From: a virus
Direction: 5' to 3' (one strand)
Length of the DNA stretch: 21,725 nt
Virus record (IMG/VR): IMGVR_UViG_3300032282_005473
Span: 1 to 21,725 of that record
A program made the position numbers and the translations under genes. Below are positions 13,785 to 19,727 of the stretch, in pieces (within the stretch, counting starts at the first letter, position 1; every line of letters starts with the position of its first letter). The notes below the pieces were generated by a model. That model had not been told where the DNA came from. It worked only from the letters and a program-made list of their open reading frames with translations, and did no database searches.

Positions 13785-15470
13785 ATGAAAAAACTACTTC
13801 TATTTTTATTTTTACTTTCCTTATTTAATGTAGGAAAATCTCAAATGTGTAATACAACCTCAACAAATATGGGGCTTTTAACAATGACCGGTGTATGGCA
13901 GAACGCTACAGGTACGTCAGGTGCTAAAAGATATTGGACATTTAATGCAACTGCCGGATGTACCTATGATTTTAGTACTTGTAATAGTTTGTTTACTAAT
14001 GACACCTATCTTAGGTTATATTCAGGTACAAACCCTTTAACAGCTATTTTACAAACATCCAATGATGATAACGGTCCTTTTTGTGCTAGTACTAAGGCAT
14101 CAATATCTTGGGTATGCCCAACAACAGGTGCTTACTCAATATTGGTTACAAATTGGTCTTGTGCAAACCTATCCGCAAGTACTATTTTAAGTTATCGACA
14201 AACTTGTTCACCACCCTATAATCCTTGTACAACAATACCTACAATCAATTGTGGGATAACAAATAATTTAACTGTTGCGTCAGGAAATGGTATATACAAT
14301 CCACCAACAACATCTTGTGGTTTTTCGACACCAGGTAAAGAATATATTTATTCTTTTACACCAACCGTAACAGGAAATTATGTAATATCTCAACCAACAA
14401 GTTTTGGTTATATTGATTGGTTTTATAAGGTAGCATCGGGTGGTTGTAATGGAACAGGATGGACTTGTATTGATGATATAACAAATGCGAACATAGGTAA
14501 CGCAAATGTTAACATCAATTTAACTGCAGGAACAACTTATTATATAATGGCTGACCCTGAAAGTACTGTTGGTGGTAATGTTGTTTGGACTTTAAACTGT
14601 CCTACCCCACCTGTGGCAAATGATAATTGTGGAAATGCTATATCAATCACAACACTACCTTATACAAGTCCTGTAACATCAAATAATCCTTCAACAGATG
14701 ACGTACCTACAAGTACTACAAGTTGTGGTACACAAGGTTCAAACGTTTGGTATACGGTTGTTGGTAATGGTAATCAGTTGACAGCGTCTACATGTGACGC
14801 TTCTTCTAATTTTGACACCGAAGTTAGAATTTATACAGGTTCTTGTTCCGCTTTAAATTCTATGGTAGAAATTGTTTGTAATGATGATGACGCGACTTGT
14901 GCTTCCAGTAATCTAAGGTCCACAGCTAGTTGGTGTTCTAACCCTGGGGTAACTTATTATATCTCAGTTGGTTATTATGCCTCGGGTGCTGGTTATGGTA
15001 ATTTTGTATTGTCCGTAACCGATGGTACACCTTGTGTTGTATTACCAATAGAATTGGTGGAATTTGGTGGACTTAATTATAATGATTATAATGATATTTT
15101 TTGGGTTACAGCAACAGAATTAAATAATAATTATTTTACATTAGAAAGAAGTACTGACGGTTTTACTTGGTCCGTAATCAAAACACAAGAAGGTTCAGGG
15201 ACCTCGTCAACACCACATTTTTATGAATATAAAGATTATGGTTTTACAAAAGGAAAAATAAATTATTACAGATTAAGTCAAACAGACTTTAATGGTCAAA
15301 AAGAATATTTTAATATTATTGCTGTTGAATCTAAGCAGGAAGTTAAATGTGATGAATACAAATATTATAGTATATTAGGTGATGAAATCGATATTAAAAA
15401 CGTCTCACCAGGTCTTTACTTAAGAAAATGTGGAGATTACACTGAAAAAATAATAAAATTAGGAAATTAA
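13785..15470 (+). CDS. Secreted multidomain protein with T9SS-type C-terminal domain
   Basis: This 561-residue protein has a Sec signal peptide (MKKLLLFLFLLSLFNVGKSQ). Three cysteine-containing beta-sandwich units follow, at about 21-140, 145-285 and 290-420, each with aromatic-Thr-Gly patterns (YWTFNATAGCTYDFSTC, TTYYIMADPES, VTYYISVGYYASG) like the pre-peptidase or binding domains of Bacteroidota secreted proteins. Residues about 420-520 (VLPIELVEFGGLNYNDYNDI ... ELNNNYFTLERSTDG ... INYYRLSQTDFNGQKEY) match the segment that precedes type A sorting domains. The tail (YYSILGDEIDIKNVSPGLYL then IIKLGN) has the LGxxI...GxYL...K pattern of the type IX secretion sorting domain. It should cross the outer membrane by the host T9SS and be surface-attached or released. 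Binding of host surface or of other phages is possible. A strong terminator follows. Confidence 0.85.
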   Translation: MKKLLLFLFLLSLFNVGKSQMCNTTSTNMGLLTMTGVWQNATGTSGAKRYWTFNATAGCTYDFSTCNSLFTNDTYLRLYSGTNPLTAILQTSNDDNGPFCASTKASISWVCPTTGAYSILVTNWSCANLSASTILSYRQTCSPPYNPCTTIPTINCGITNNLTVASGNGIYNPPTTSCGFSTPGKEYIYSFTPTVTGNYVISQPTSFGYIDWFYKVASGGCNGTGWTCIDDITNANIGNANVNINLTAGTTYYIMADPESTVGGNVVWTLNCPTPPVANDNCGNAISITTLPYTSPVTSNNPSTDDVPTSTTSCGTQGSNVWYTVVGNGNQLTASTCDASSNFDTEVRIYTGSCSALNSMVEIVCNDDDATCASSNLRSTASWCSNPGVTYYISVGYYASGAGYGNFVLSVTDGTPCVVLPIELVEFGGLNYNDYNDIFWVTATELNNNYFTLERSTDGFTWSVIKTQEGSGTSSTPHFYEYKDYGFTKGKINYYRLSQTDFNGQKEYFNIIAVESKQEVKCDEYKYYSILGDEIDIKNVSPGLYLRKCGDYTEKIIKLGN

Positions 15471-15474
15471 AAAT

Positions 15475-15507
15475 AAAAAACCCCTGAACAACCTTCAGGG
15501 GTTTTTT
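15475..15507 (+). terminator. Strong intrinsic terminator after the secreted protein
   Basis: CCCCTGAA and TTCAGGGG, with flanking A6 and T6 runs, form a 14-bp stem around a 5-nt loop, starting 5 nt after the stop codon. It can act in both directions. Confidence 0.9.
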
Positions 15508-15571
15508 GTAGGGCCGTAAGGTTTGTACTTATCGGGATCCACCACCTTGTTTTTCTAAACAAGGAAACAAG
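15508..15571. other. Convergent gap with two hairpins
   Basis: The gap holds CCTTGTTT-TTCT-AAACAAGG (15545-15564), which may end transcription of the HNH gene although it lacks a T run on the minus strand, and a weaker bulged hairpin formed by CCGTAAG and CTTATCGG. I see no gene or tRNA here. Confidence 0.45.
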
Positions 15572-16102
15572 TTAATCTTTATTAAAATTAGATATTAGTT
15601 TACAGAAAGTCAACATGTCTTCATGTGTCATATTGTTTTTAGCGTAATTACAGGCAATACTAATAAACTGTATATTATCTTTGATGTAACCTTTTTTCGA
15701 GTCTATCCTATCTAGTGAAGCTGTTGTTATACTACCACCTTTTTTTTGTGGATGATTTAATTTGACCCCACTATATACACAAATACCGTTTTGTTTTACC
15801 CATTGTTCTAACAAATCATCTAAAGTTATATCACATTCTTTGTCTCTACTTTTAGCTTTAGCCATATATCTTCTAAAACCGGTGTATTTATCCCTTTTAT
15901 TACCACTAAAGTTTATTAAATTATCTTTATGTAAATCAACATAGTTTAATAAATGTTCACTGTGTACCTTGCCGACACAACTTCGACTACAATAATTTTC
16001 TCTACCAATTTTCAAATTCCTGTCCACCTCTGACTTATCTTTTAAAAATTGTTTACCACAATTAGGGTTTGAACAGGTTACTTCTATTTGTTTTCTCTTC
16101 AT
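15572..16102 (-). CDS. HNH-type endonuclease downstream of the tmRNA gene
   Basis: I start this 176-residue protein at ATG 16102 (MKRKQIEVTCSNPNCGKQFL); a TTG 27 nt upstream is the only earlier in-frame start. Residues about 9-50 form a zinc-binding module with CxxxxC and a later CSRSC. The C-terminal part has the layout of phage HNH nucleases of the ASLDRID class: GICVYSGVKLNHP, then TASLDRIDSKKGYIKDNIQF, then NYAKNNMTHEDML. Such proteins are commonly free-standing or intron-linked homing endonucleases. It lies on the same strand as, and 84 nt beyond, the intron-bearing tmRNA gene, separated by the tmRNA terminator, with its own ATATTTAT box 5 nt before the ATG. It may mobilise the tmRNA intron, which has no reading frame of its own; this is inference. 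Confidence 0.82.
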   Translation of the reverse strand: MKRKQIEVTCSNPNCGKQFLKDKSEVDRNLKIGRENYCSRSCVGKVHSEHLLNYVDLHKDNLINFSGNKRDKYTGFRRYMAKAKSRDKECDITLDDLLEQWVKQNGICVYSGVKLNHPQKKGGSITTASLDRIDSKKGYIKDNIQFISIACNYAKNNMTHEDMLTFCKLISNFNKD

Positions 16103-16107
16103 ATTAT

Positions 16108-16115
16108 ATAAATAT
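16108..16115 (-). promoter_or_regulatory. ATATTTAT box of the HNH gene
   Basis: Minus-strand ATATTTAT is 5 nt before ATG 16102, the same spacing as at 2941 and 17075. Confidence 0.4.
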
Positions 16116-16157
16116 GACGACATCCACAAAAATTATCCTTATCCACATAAAACAAAA

Positions 16158-16177
16158 AACCCCACAAAAGTGGGGTT
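16158..16177 (-). terminator. Terminator of the tmRNA gene
   Basis: AACCCCAC-TTTT-GTGGGGTT (minus strand) is an 8-bp stem running into a six-T run, starting about 9 nt after the mature 3' end of the tmRNA. Confidence 0.88.
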
Positions 16178-16203
16178 CTAGTTAGTGGAGGTGGAGGGAT
16201 TCG

Positions 16204-16432
16204 CTAATACTCAATAATTTTCATTACTGTTCGGACTATATCATCATCTCATTGAGATGTTGGACGCTCTAGTTGGTATTACTTTATGTCGCCATAAAAC
16301 CCAATAGTCTCTGAACCTTCCTAACTCTGTAGGCTTGGCTGCTGATTGACATATTATAGTTGACTATAACTTAGTGTTCCAGCAATTCATCCAATTTTTA
16401 AAATAACGTCACCGTTAAGTGGGTCCAAATTA
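16204..16432 (-). other. Group I intron in the tmRNA T-loop (229 nt, no ORF)
   Basis: The 5' exon ends GGGTT and the intron carries the guide GACCC (16425-16421), giving P1 with a U.G pair at the splice site. The last intron base is G (16204). P3 is GACGTT (16410-16405) with AGCGTC (16268-16263). P4 is TGCTG with CAGCA. P7 is GACTAT (16309-16304) within GTTCAGAGACTA, a typical R element, with ATAGTC (16239-16234). P8 is CATCTC-AAT-GAGATG (16259-16245). P9 is CAGTAAT-GAAA-ATTATTG (16229-16212). An extra hairpin TTTATG-GCGA-CATAAA lies between P7 and P3, as in subgroup IA. Both GNRA-type loops could make tertiary contacts. The small size and lack of a reading frame mean any homing enzyme must be encoded elsewhere. 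Confidence 0.95.
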
Positions 16433-16630
16433 AACCCTCGTCTTGTTTCATCTTACTAATACCTTCTACATGCTTAGGATAAAGTTTTCTAACTTTCCAA
16501 AATAAATATACTTTTCACACCGCGTATATCAGGACGGTGATAGTAGTTCAACTTGGCCACTATGCCATCACTTTTTTGATAACCTTCTGTTCCTAGGTAT
16601 GTTATCTACCCGATGTAGAGTTTAATCTAA

Positions 16631-16696
16631 TTAAGCTACTACTTCTGCACCTTCAGTCACAAAGTGACCTACAGTTGCGTTTGCGAAAACATCGCC
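16631..16696 (-). other. Predicted tmRNA proteolysis-tag frame
   Basis: The frame after CTCGTAAAAA most likely resumes at GGC (16696) and runs 21 codons to TAA (16633-16631). The peptide starts GDVFANATVG and ends TEGAEVVA. The resume codon is set by analogy with Bacteroidota tags that begin Gly-acidic; the same frame is also open for several codons further upstream. Typical tags have about 8-12 codons and end in LAA. Two short hairpins (GCGA/TCGC and GTCAC/GTGAC at 16668-16656) lie inside the frame. Confidence 0.7.
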
Positions 16697-16810
16697 AGTT
16701 GAATTTTGAAAGTTGGTTTTTACGAGCCTACCTAACAAGTCTCGACATGCTTACTTACTACTAATAATGACCAATCAATACCGGTCACCCCCATAATTCA
16801 AAGAACACTA

Positions 16811-16842
16811 CAAATATAGTAATAATCTTTAAAACAGTCAAT
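16811..16842 (-). promoter_or_regulatory. ssrA: Bacteroidota-type promoter of the tmRNA gene
   Basis: Minus-strand ATTG (16842-16839) and TATATTTG (16818-16811) are separated by 20 nt, close to TTTG-N19-21-TAnnTTTG, and lie 18 nt before the mature 5' end. Its upstream half touches the stop codon of the coiled-coil gene. Confidence 0.7.
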
Positions 16843-17042
16843 TAATATTCACCCAAACGTGCAGCTTTCATTTGTAAAGCGTTCATTTGTTTCTTCAATT
16901 CTTCAATCTTTTTTTCGTCTTCACGAGTTAAGTCAAATTTTGATTGAATCATACTTACTTCACGACTTAATTTATCGTGTTCCAATAATAAAGATTCAAA
17001 TACTTGTGCCTTTTTTTCTCTTTCCATTTCTTGTGGTTTCAT
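16842..17042 (-). CDS. Small coiled-coil protein
   Basis: This 66-residue protein is highly charged and helical throughout (KKAQVFESLLLEHDKLSREV, then REDEKKIEELKKQMNALQMK), with leucine, valine and methionine in heptad-like spacing, so it probably forms a short coiled-coil dimer. I do not recognise a family. It sits just upstream of the tmRNA promoter on the same strand and is divergent from the second HNH gene across a 45-nt gap. It could be a small regulator or a structural chaperone; neither can be shown from sequence. Confidence 0.65.
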   Translation of the reverse strand: MKPQEMEREKKAQVFESLLLEHDKLSREVSMIQSKFDLTREDEKKIEELKKQMNALQMKAARLGEY

Positions 17043-17074
17043 AACAATTTGTTTTTTATATATAATTATGCTTA

Positions 17075-17082
17075 ATATTTAT
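17075..17082 (+). promoter_or_regulatory. ATATTTAT box of the second HNH gene
   Basis: Plus-strand ATATTTAT is 5 nt before ATG 17088, again predicting a nearly leaderless message. Confidence 0.4.
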
Positions 17083-17087
17083 AATAT

Positions 17088-17474
17088 ATGAAGATATTAT
17101 TAAAAGAAAAGGATCAAGAACTATTAAAAGAATGTAAACGTCTTTTAAAGGAAAATCCGAATATTAAAAAACGTAAGTTAGATTTTAATGATTTAGAAAA
17201 AAGATTATACTACATAAAGGTATGGGTAATTACAGAATCTCAACCATTACATGTTTTAAAAGGTCATGATAAAAGATGTTTTAAAGGACCTTCCTGTTTT
17301 CATTTAGATCATATAGTACCAATTTCTCATGGTTTTTACAGTAAAATACCAGCAGAAAAAATAGGACATATTTCAAATTTAAGGTTTATTAGGTCAACAG
17401 TTAACATGCGTAAAGGACATAAATTAACCACTGAATCACACAGAGTATTAAGAAAAATAAAAAGAAGAATATGA
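17088..17474 (+). CDS. HNH endonuclease
   Basis: This 128-residue protein has a basic helical N-terminus (LLKECKRLLKENPNIKKRKL) and a compact HNH domain: CFKGPSCFHLDHIVPISHG at about 64-82, then HISNLRFIRSTVNMRKGHKL at about 94-113. The LDHIVPxSxG...NLRxxxxxxNxxKG arrangement gives the expected HxxH...N...N metal-binding set, and the CxxxxxC pair may stabilise the beta-beta-alpha fold. It should nick or cut DNA. It flanks the tmRNA locus on the side opposite the first HNH gene and is transcribed away from it. It may be a free-standing homing endonuclease; I see no intron next to it other than the one in the tmRNA. The 3' end faces the convergent protease gene. Confidence 0.85.
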   Translation: MKILLKEKDQELLKECKRLLKENPNIKKRKLDFNDLEKRLYYIKVWVITESQPLHVLKGHDKRCFKGPSCFHLDHIVPISHGFYSKIPAEKIGHISNLRFIRSTVNMRKGHKLTTESHRVLRKIKRRI

Positions 17475-17518
17475 AAAAGAATTTTACAATTTTGAAAACC
17501 AATGGTAATGATTTAAAG

Positions 17519-17914
17519 TTAGAGTGATTGATTTTTTAAATCAACATCAACAACAAACTTACCTTTTAAAAGTTTTCGACCTAAAAGAATTGGGAATTTC
17601 ATTTTACTTCTATCCGCCAATGTGAAATTGGTTCTAACTTTACGTCCTAAAACATTTATTAAAATTTTAACAACATATCTTTCTTCTGTGTGACCAAAAG
17701 AAGATTTGATTATCTTCTTTTTGAAAGAGTCAAATGTTACGACTTGTTTATTAGGAAGAAGGCATGTTATCACACCTTCTTTTTCTTTAATCCATTTAAC
17801 ACCTAAAGAAGATGTTGTAGCACCCGTATCAATACGAGCATGAATTATTTTCACACCTAATTCAGGAAAAGAAACAAACTCTTCCGAACCAATTATAGTT
17901 TTTGGTTTACTCAT
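17519..17914 (-). CDS. RimB-like retropepsin-fold protease (PF05618-type)
   Basis: This 131-residue protein has the DTGA active-site motif of retropepsin-like enzymes (HARIDTGATTSSL, residues 25-37, D29), the central TFDSFKKKII...ERYVVKILI strands, and the terminal signature FTLADRSKMKFPILLGRKLL with FVVDV. This is the pattern of the so-called ATP-dependent zinc protease family that includes RimB. RimB acts in the RimABK system with the glutamate ligase RimK, whose substrate is ribosomal protein bS6. I start it at ATG 17914; TTG 17926 would add four residues. It overlaps the metallophosphoesterase gene by 8 nt. No RimK-like ligase is in the window, so a substrate on host bS6 or another glutamylated protein is inference. 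Confidence 0.8.
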   Translation of the reverse strand: MSKPKTIIGSEEFVSFPELGVKIIHARIDTGATTSSLGVKWIKEKEGVITCLLPNKQVVTFDSFKKKIIKSSFGHTEERYVVKILINVLGRKVRTNFTLADRSKMKFPILLGRKLLKGKFVVDVDLKNQSL

Positions 17915-18509
17915 GGTGACTGTCAACTAATGAAACTTTTCTTTTTAGTAATGTTTTTTTAATTTCATCATAAGAAATAGGGGTATAACCTATGACATTA
18001 CAACCAACATCCATTACCCTTCTTTTATAGTAATCTTGGTTGGATTTCATCAAACTACCATGACAGTGTCCGTGAAGATGCCATGAACCGTGATGAGCTC
18101 TGTTCCAACTAAGGATTGGGTAGTGACTCATTATAATGTGAGTACTTCCACTTCTATCGTCAGAATCTTTATCTTCTACAGTAATTTCGGTACCATACTC
18201 ATAGATTTTTTCAATCCTATCAAGTTTAGAAATGTCTTTTAATTTGTCATGGTTACCCATAATGTGATGAATTTTACCTTTAACTGAATATAAGAACCAT
18301 TTAGATAATTCATCGTTACCAAAAGATAAGTCACCAAGGTTGTAGACAATATCATCGTCACCAACCACAGAGTTCCAATTTTTAATTAAGTCGACGTGCA
18401 TTTCTTGAACATCTTTAAAAGGTCTACCGTCAAATTTTAAGACGTTGTGGTGACCAAGATGTAAGTCACTAATGAAAAAAATGTTTTGTTTTTGATATTT
18501 TGTTTTCAT
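17907..18509 (-). CDS. Calcineurin-like metallophosphoesterase
   Basis: This 200-residue protein shows all the blocks of the dimetal phosphoesterase fold: FISDLHLGHHN (D15, H17), NLGDLSFG (D60), MGNHDKL (N86, H87), MSHYPILSW (H129) and HLHGHCHGS (H148, H150). Enzymes of this short bacterial and phage type hydrolyse phosphodiesters such as cyclic nucleotides or nucleic-acid ends; the substrate cannot be told. Length and motif spacing are normal and nothing is missing. It is the first gene of a two-gene unit with the RimB-like protease. The start codon lies 4 nt after a TAAATTTG box, so the message may be nearly leaderless. Confidence 0.9.
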   Translation of the reverse strand: MKTKYQKQNIFFISDLHLGHHNVLKFDGRPFKDVQEMHVDLIKNWNSVVGDDDIVYNLGDLSFGNDELSKWFLYSVKGKIHHIMGNHDKLKDISKLDRIEKIYEYGTEITVEDKDSDDRSGSTHIIMSHYPILSWNRAHHGSWHLHGHCHGSLMKSNQDYYKRRVMDVGCNVIGYTPISYDEIKKTLLKRKVSLVDSHHE

Positions 18510-18513
18510 ATTA

Positions 18514-18521
18514 CAAATTTA
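18514..18521 (-). promoter_or_regulatory. TAnnTTTG -7 box of the phosphoesterase gene
   Basis: Minus-strand TAAATTTG ends 4 nt before ATG 18509. Only a TTTT is present at the -33 distance, so the site is weaker than the others of this type. Confidence 0.4.
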
Positions 18522-18546
18522 TAAATTTATTATCATATTAAAAAGC

Positions 18547-18580
18547 AAAAAGGGACTTTTCTTTCGAAGAGTCCCTTTTT
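18547..18580. terminator. Intrinsic terminator (GGGAC stem)
   Basis: AAAAAGGGACTTTTC pairs with GAAGAGTCCCTTTTT over 15 positions with one G.U and a 4-nt loop. It ends minus-strand transcripts from the small basic protein gene and insulates the phosphoesterase promoter. Confidence 0.88.
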
Positions 18581-18585
18581 GAATG

Positions 18586-18653
18586 TGGTAGTCGGTGAAA
18601 ACCCTGATGCTAAATCGTTTAAACTAACAAGGAATAATTACAACGACCGACTA
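18586..18653. repeat. Candidate structured RNA element, copy 2 (GGTAGTC motif)
   Basis: An 8-bp perfect inverted repeat TAGTCGGT/ACCGACTA (18589-18596 and 18646-18653) closes a 66-nt element. Its left side also forms a small hairpin GGT-GAAA-ACC followed by CTG. The first 20 nt resemble the element at 20265, with the hairpin bases changed in both arms. On the minus strand the element ends GACTACCA, which mimics a tRNA 3' end, but there is no T-arm. Strand and function are unknown. Confidence 0.4.
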
Positions 18654-18670
18654 TGTTAATTAAATAGTTA

Positions 18671-18690
18671 ATTGATTTTAAAAAATCAAT
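18671..18690. terminator. Small palindrome at the end of the basic-protein gene
   Basis: ATTGATTTT-AA-AAAATCAAT is a 9-bp AT-rich inverted repeat that overlaps the stop codon of the gene at 18686. It may be a weak terminator or an mRNA end stabiliser. Confidence 0.35.
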
Positions 18691-18865
18691 CCTCAAGTAA
18701 ACTTTTTTTATGTTTTGGTTTACGAGTATAATCTTTTACACCTTTATGTACCTTATGAGCCGGACGATTGTAAAGACCAGCTTCAATTAAAGCCTTTCTA
18801 TGAGCAGTTTTTTCAATCTTTCTCAAGGTATCTGCAGATATTTTTATAGGTTTCATCTTTTTCAT
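18686..18865 (-). CDS. Small basic protein (59 residues)
   Basis: The frame from ATG 18865 to TGA 18686 encodes 59 residues: an N-terminal helical part (KISADTLRKIEKTAHRKALI) and a strongly basic tail (HKVHKGVKDYTRKPKHKKSL). I do not recognise the family. A near-consensus host-type promoter with a leader of about 8 nt supports it as a real gene. The basic charge suggests binding of DNA or RNA, or of a host nucleic-acid enzyme; small early phage proteins of this kind often remodel host functions. This is inference. Confidence 0.7.
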   Translation of the reverse strand: MKKMKPIKISADTLRKIEKTAHRKALIEAGLYNRPAHKVHKGVKDYTRKPKHKKSLLED

Positions 18866-18872
18866 AACAGTA

Positions 18873-18903
18873 CAAAGATATAAATATAGTGTTTATCTAC
18901 AAA
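18873..18903 (-). promoter_or_regulatory. Bacteroidota-type promoter of the small basic protein gene
   Basis: Minus-strand TTTG (18903-18900), 19 nt, TATCTTTG (18880-18873): an exact fit to TTTG-N19-21-TAnnTTTG, 7 nt before the ATG. Confidence 0.75.
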
Positions 18904-18904
18904 A

Positions 18905-19345
18905 TTAATTTCGCTTTTCTTTTATTCTTTTTTCTAAAATTTCAAACAATTTACTGATTATTAAAAGACCTATTGTTATTAGAATGGGTGTGATGTAATA
19001 ACCTAAACCAATCATAACACCTATCGCACTTATAGCCCAAATAAAAGCCGCTGTAGTCACACCGATAATTTTATCGTCATGTTTCATTATAACCCCAGCC
19101 CCCAAAAAACCAATCCCTGTTACTATCTGACCTATTATCCTTGTTGGATCTATATTTGTAGAATCTTTTGATATCCAAAAAGATATGGTAGTTAGTATTG
19201 TAACACCCACAGCGATTAAAACATTAGTTCTAATCCCGGCCACTTTATTTCTTACTTCTCTATCATAACCAACTATAGCCCCACAGATAGTAGAAACCAA
19301 AATTTTAGGTAAGAAGTAGGCCATTATTTCTAATTCGTTATACAT
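18905..19345 (-). CDS. MgtC/SapB-family membrane protein
   Basis: This 146-residue protein matches the MgtC membrane domain: ILVSTICGAIVGYDRE (residues 15-30), VAGIRTNVLIAVGVTIL (35-51), QIVTGIGFLGAGVIMKHD and GVTTAAFIWAISAIGVMIGL, then two further hydrophobic segments and a basic tail (EILEKRIKEKRN). Four or five membrane helices are visible. The C-terminal cytosolic domain of Salmonella MgtC is absent, so this is the minimal form. MgtC of Salmonella inhibits the F1Fo ATP synthase and helps survival at low magnesium. It is last in an operon with DHFR and the receiver-like gene, overlapping the latter by 8 nt. A role in holding host membrane energetics or magnesium during infection is inference. 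Confidence 0.88.
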   Translation of the reverse strand: MYNELEIMAYFLPKILVSTICGAIVGYDREVRNKVAGIRTNVLIAVGVTILTTISFWISKDSTNIDPTRIIGQIVTGIGFLGAGVIMKHDDKIIGVTTAAFIWAISAIGVMIGLGYYITPILITIGLLIISKLFEILEKRIKEKRN

Positions 19346-19727
19346 TTAAATGTTTCTCCGCGTTTTTTAAGTAATCCCTAATATTTTTGGCCCCAATAGG
19401 ATTATGTGAGTGTACGTAGAATAACGGTAATTTATTACCGTTCTCAACACAATATTCAACTAACCATTTAGCGGCATCATATCCAGTTTTTTCTTTGAAA
19501 TCGGCAGTCAAAGGGTCAGGAGGACTTTCATGACCACCGTTTTGGAAATAAAATCTTGTATGTTCCATACCCAAATCATGGTCAAAACTGATATAATCGG
19601 GTAAACCATATTTTTTAATATAATTCACAAATTGATGAAAGTCTCTAACAATAACCCACTCACTTAAGTCTGTAATTGGGTAAATCATGTCTACCGACCT
19701 TAAATCATCTAAAAATAACTTTTTCAT
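19338..19727 (-). CDS. Cyclic-phosphate-processing receiver-like protein
   Basis: This 129-residue protein begins KKLFLDDLR and contains WVIVRDFHQFVNYIKKYGLP, then YISFDHDLGMEH, then YDAAKWLVEYC, and ends FYVHSHNPIGAKNIRDYL. The order LDD(L)R, SFDHDLG, KWL, and HSxNPxGxxNI is that of the receiver-derived family proposed to process cyclic phosphates at RNA ends, common in phages beside RNA-repair or nucleotide genes. No partner kinase or ligase is in the window. It overlaps the DHFR stop by ATGA and the MgtC start by 8 nt, so the three are one translationally coupled unit. Confidence 0.8.
   Translation of the reverse strand: MKKLFLDDLRSVDMIYPITDLSEWVIVRDFHQFVNYIKKYGLPDYISFDHDLGMEHTRFYFQNGGHESPPDPLTADFKEKTGYDAAKWLVEYCVENGNKLPLFYVHSHNPIGAKNIRDYLKNAEKHLNV

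Larger units (their letters stand above)
16186..16792 (-). ncRNA. ssrA: tmRNA, split by a group I intron in the T-loop
   Basis: tmRNA rescues stalled ribosomes by acting first as alanyl-tRNA and then as a message for a degradation tag. Exon 1 is 16792-16433 and exon 2 is 16203-16186, together 378 nt, near the usual 350-400. The 5' end GGGGGTG pairs with CACCTCC (16193-16187) as a 7-bp acceptor stem with one G.U; A16186 is the discriminator and CCA is not encoded. Conserved landmarks are GCATGTCGAG (16750-16741), CTCGTAAAAA (16726-16717) before the tag frame, and CTAAGCATGTAG (16477-16466) before the T-arm. CGAG/CTCG closes pseudoknot 1, and GGA-AAGTT/AACTT and CACCG/CGGTG stems mark the later pseudoknots. 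Joining the exons gives the perfect T-arm GAGGG-TTCGAAT-CCCTC. It has its own promoter and terminator. Being so unlike a host gene, it is probably phage-borne. Confidence 0.95.

Noticed and set aside
17471-17527. An 18-codon frame beginning at ATGA overlapping the HNH stop.
   Set aside because: It is very short, runs into the convergent protease gene and resembles no known peptide.
18586-18660. A tRNA on the minus strand, suggested by a 7-bp acceptor-like helix and the end GACTACCA.
   Set aside because: Only 63 nt separate the helix ends, there is no T-loop (TTCRANY) and no anticodon arm.
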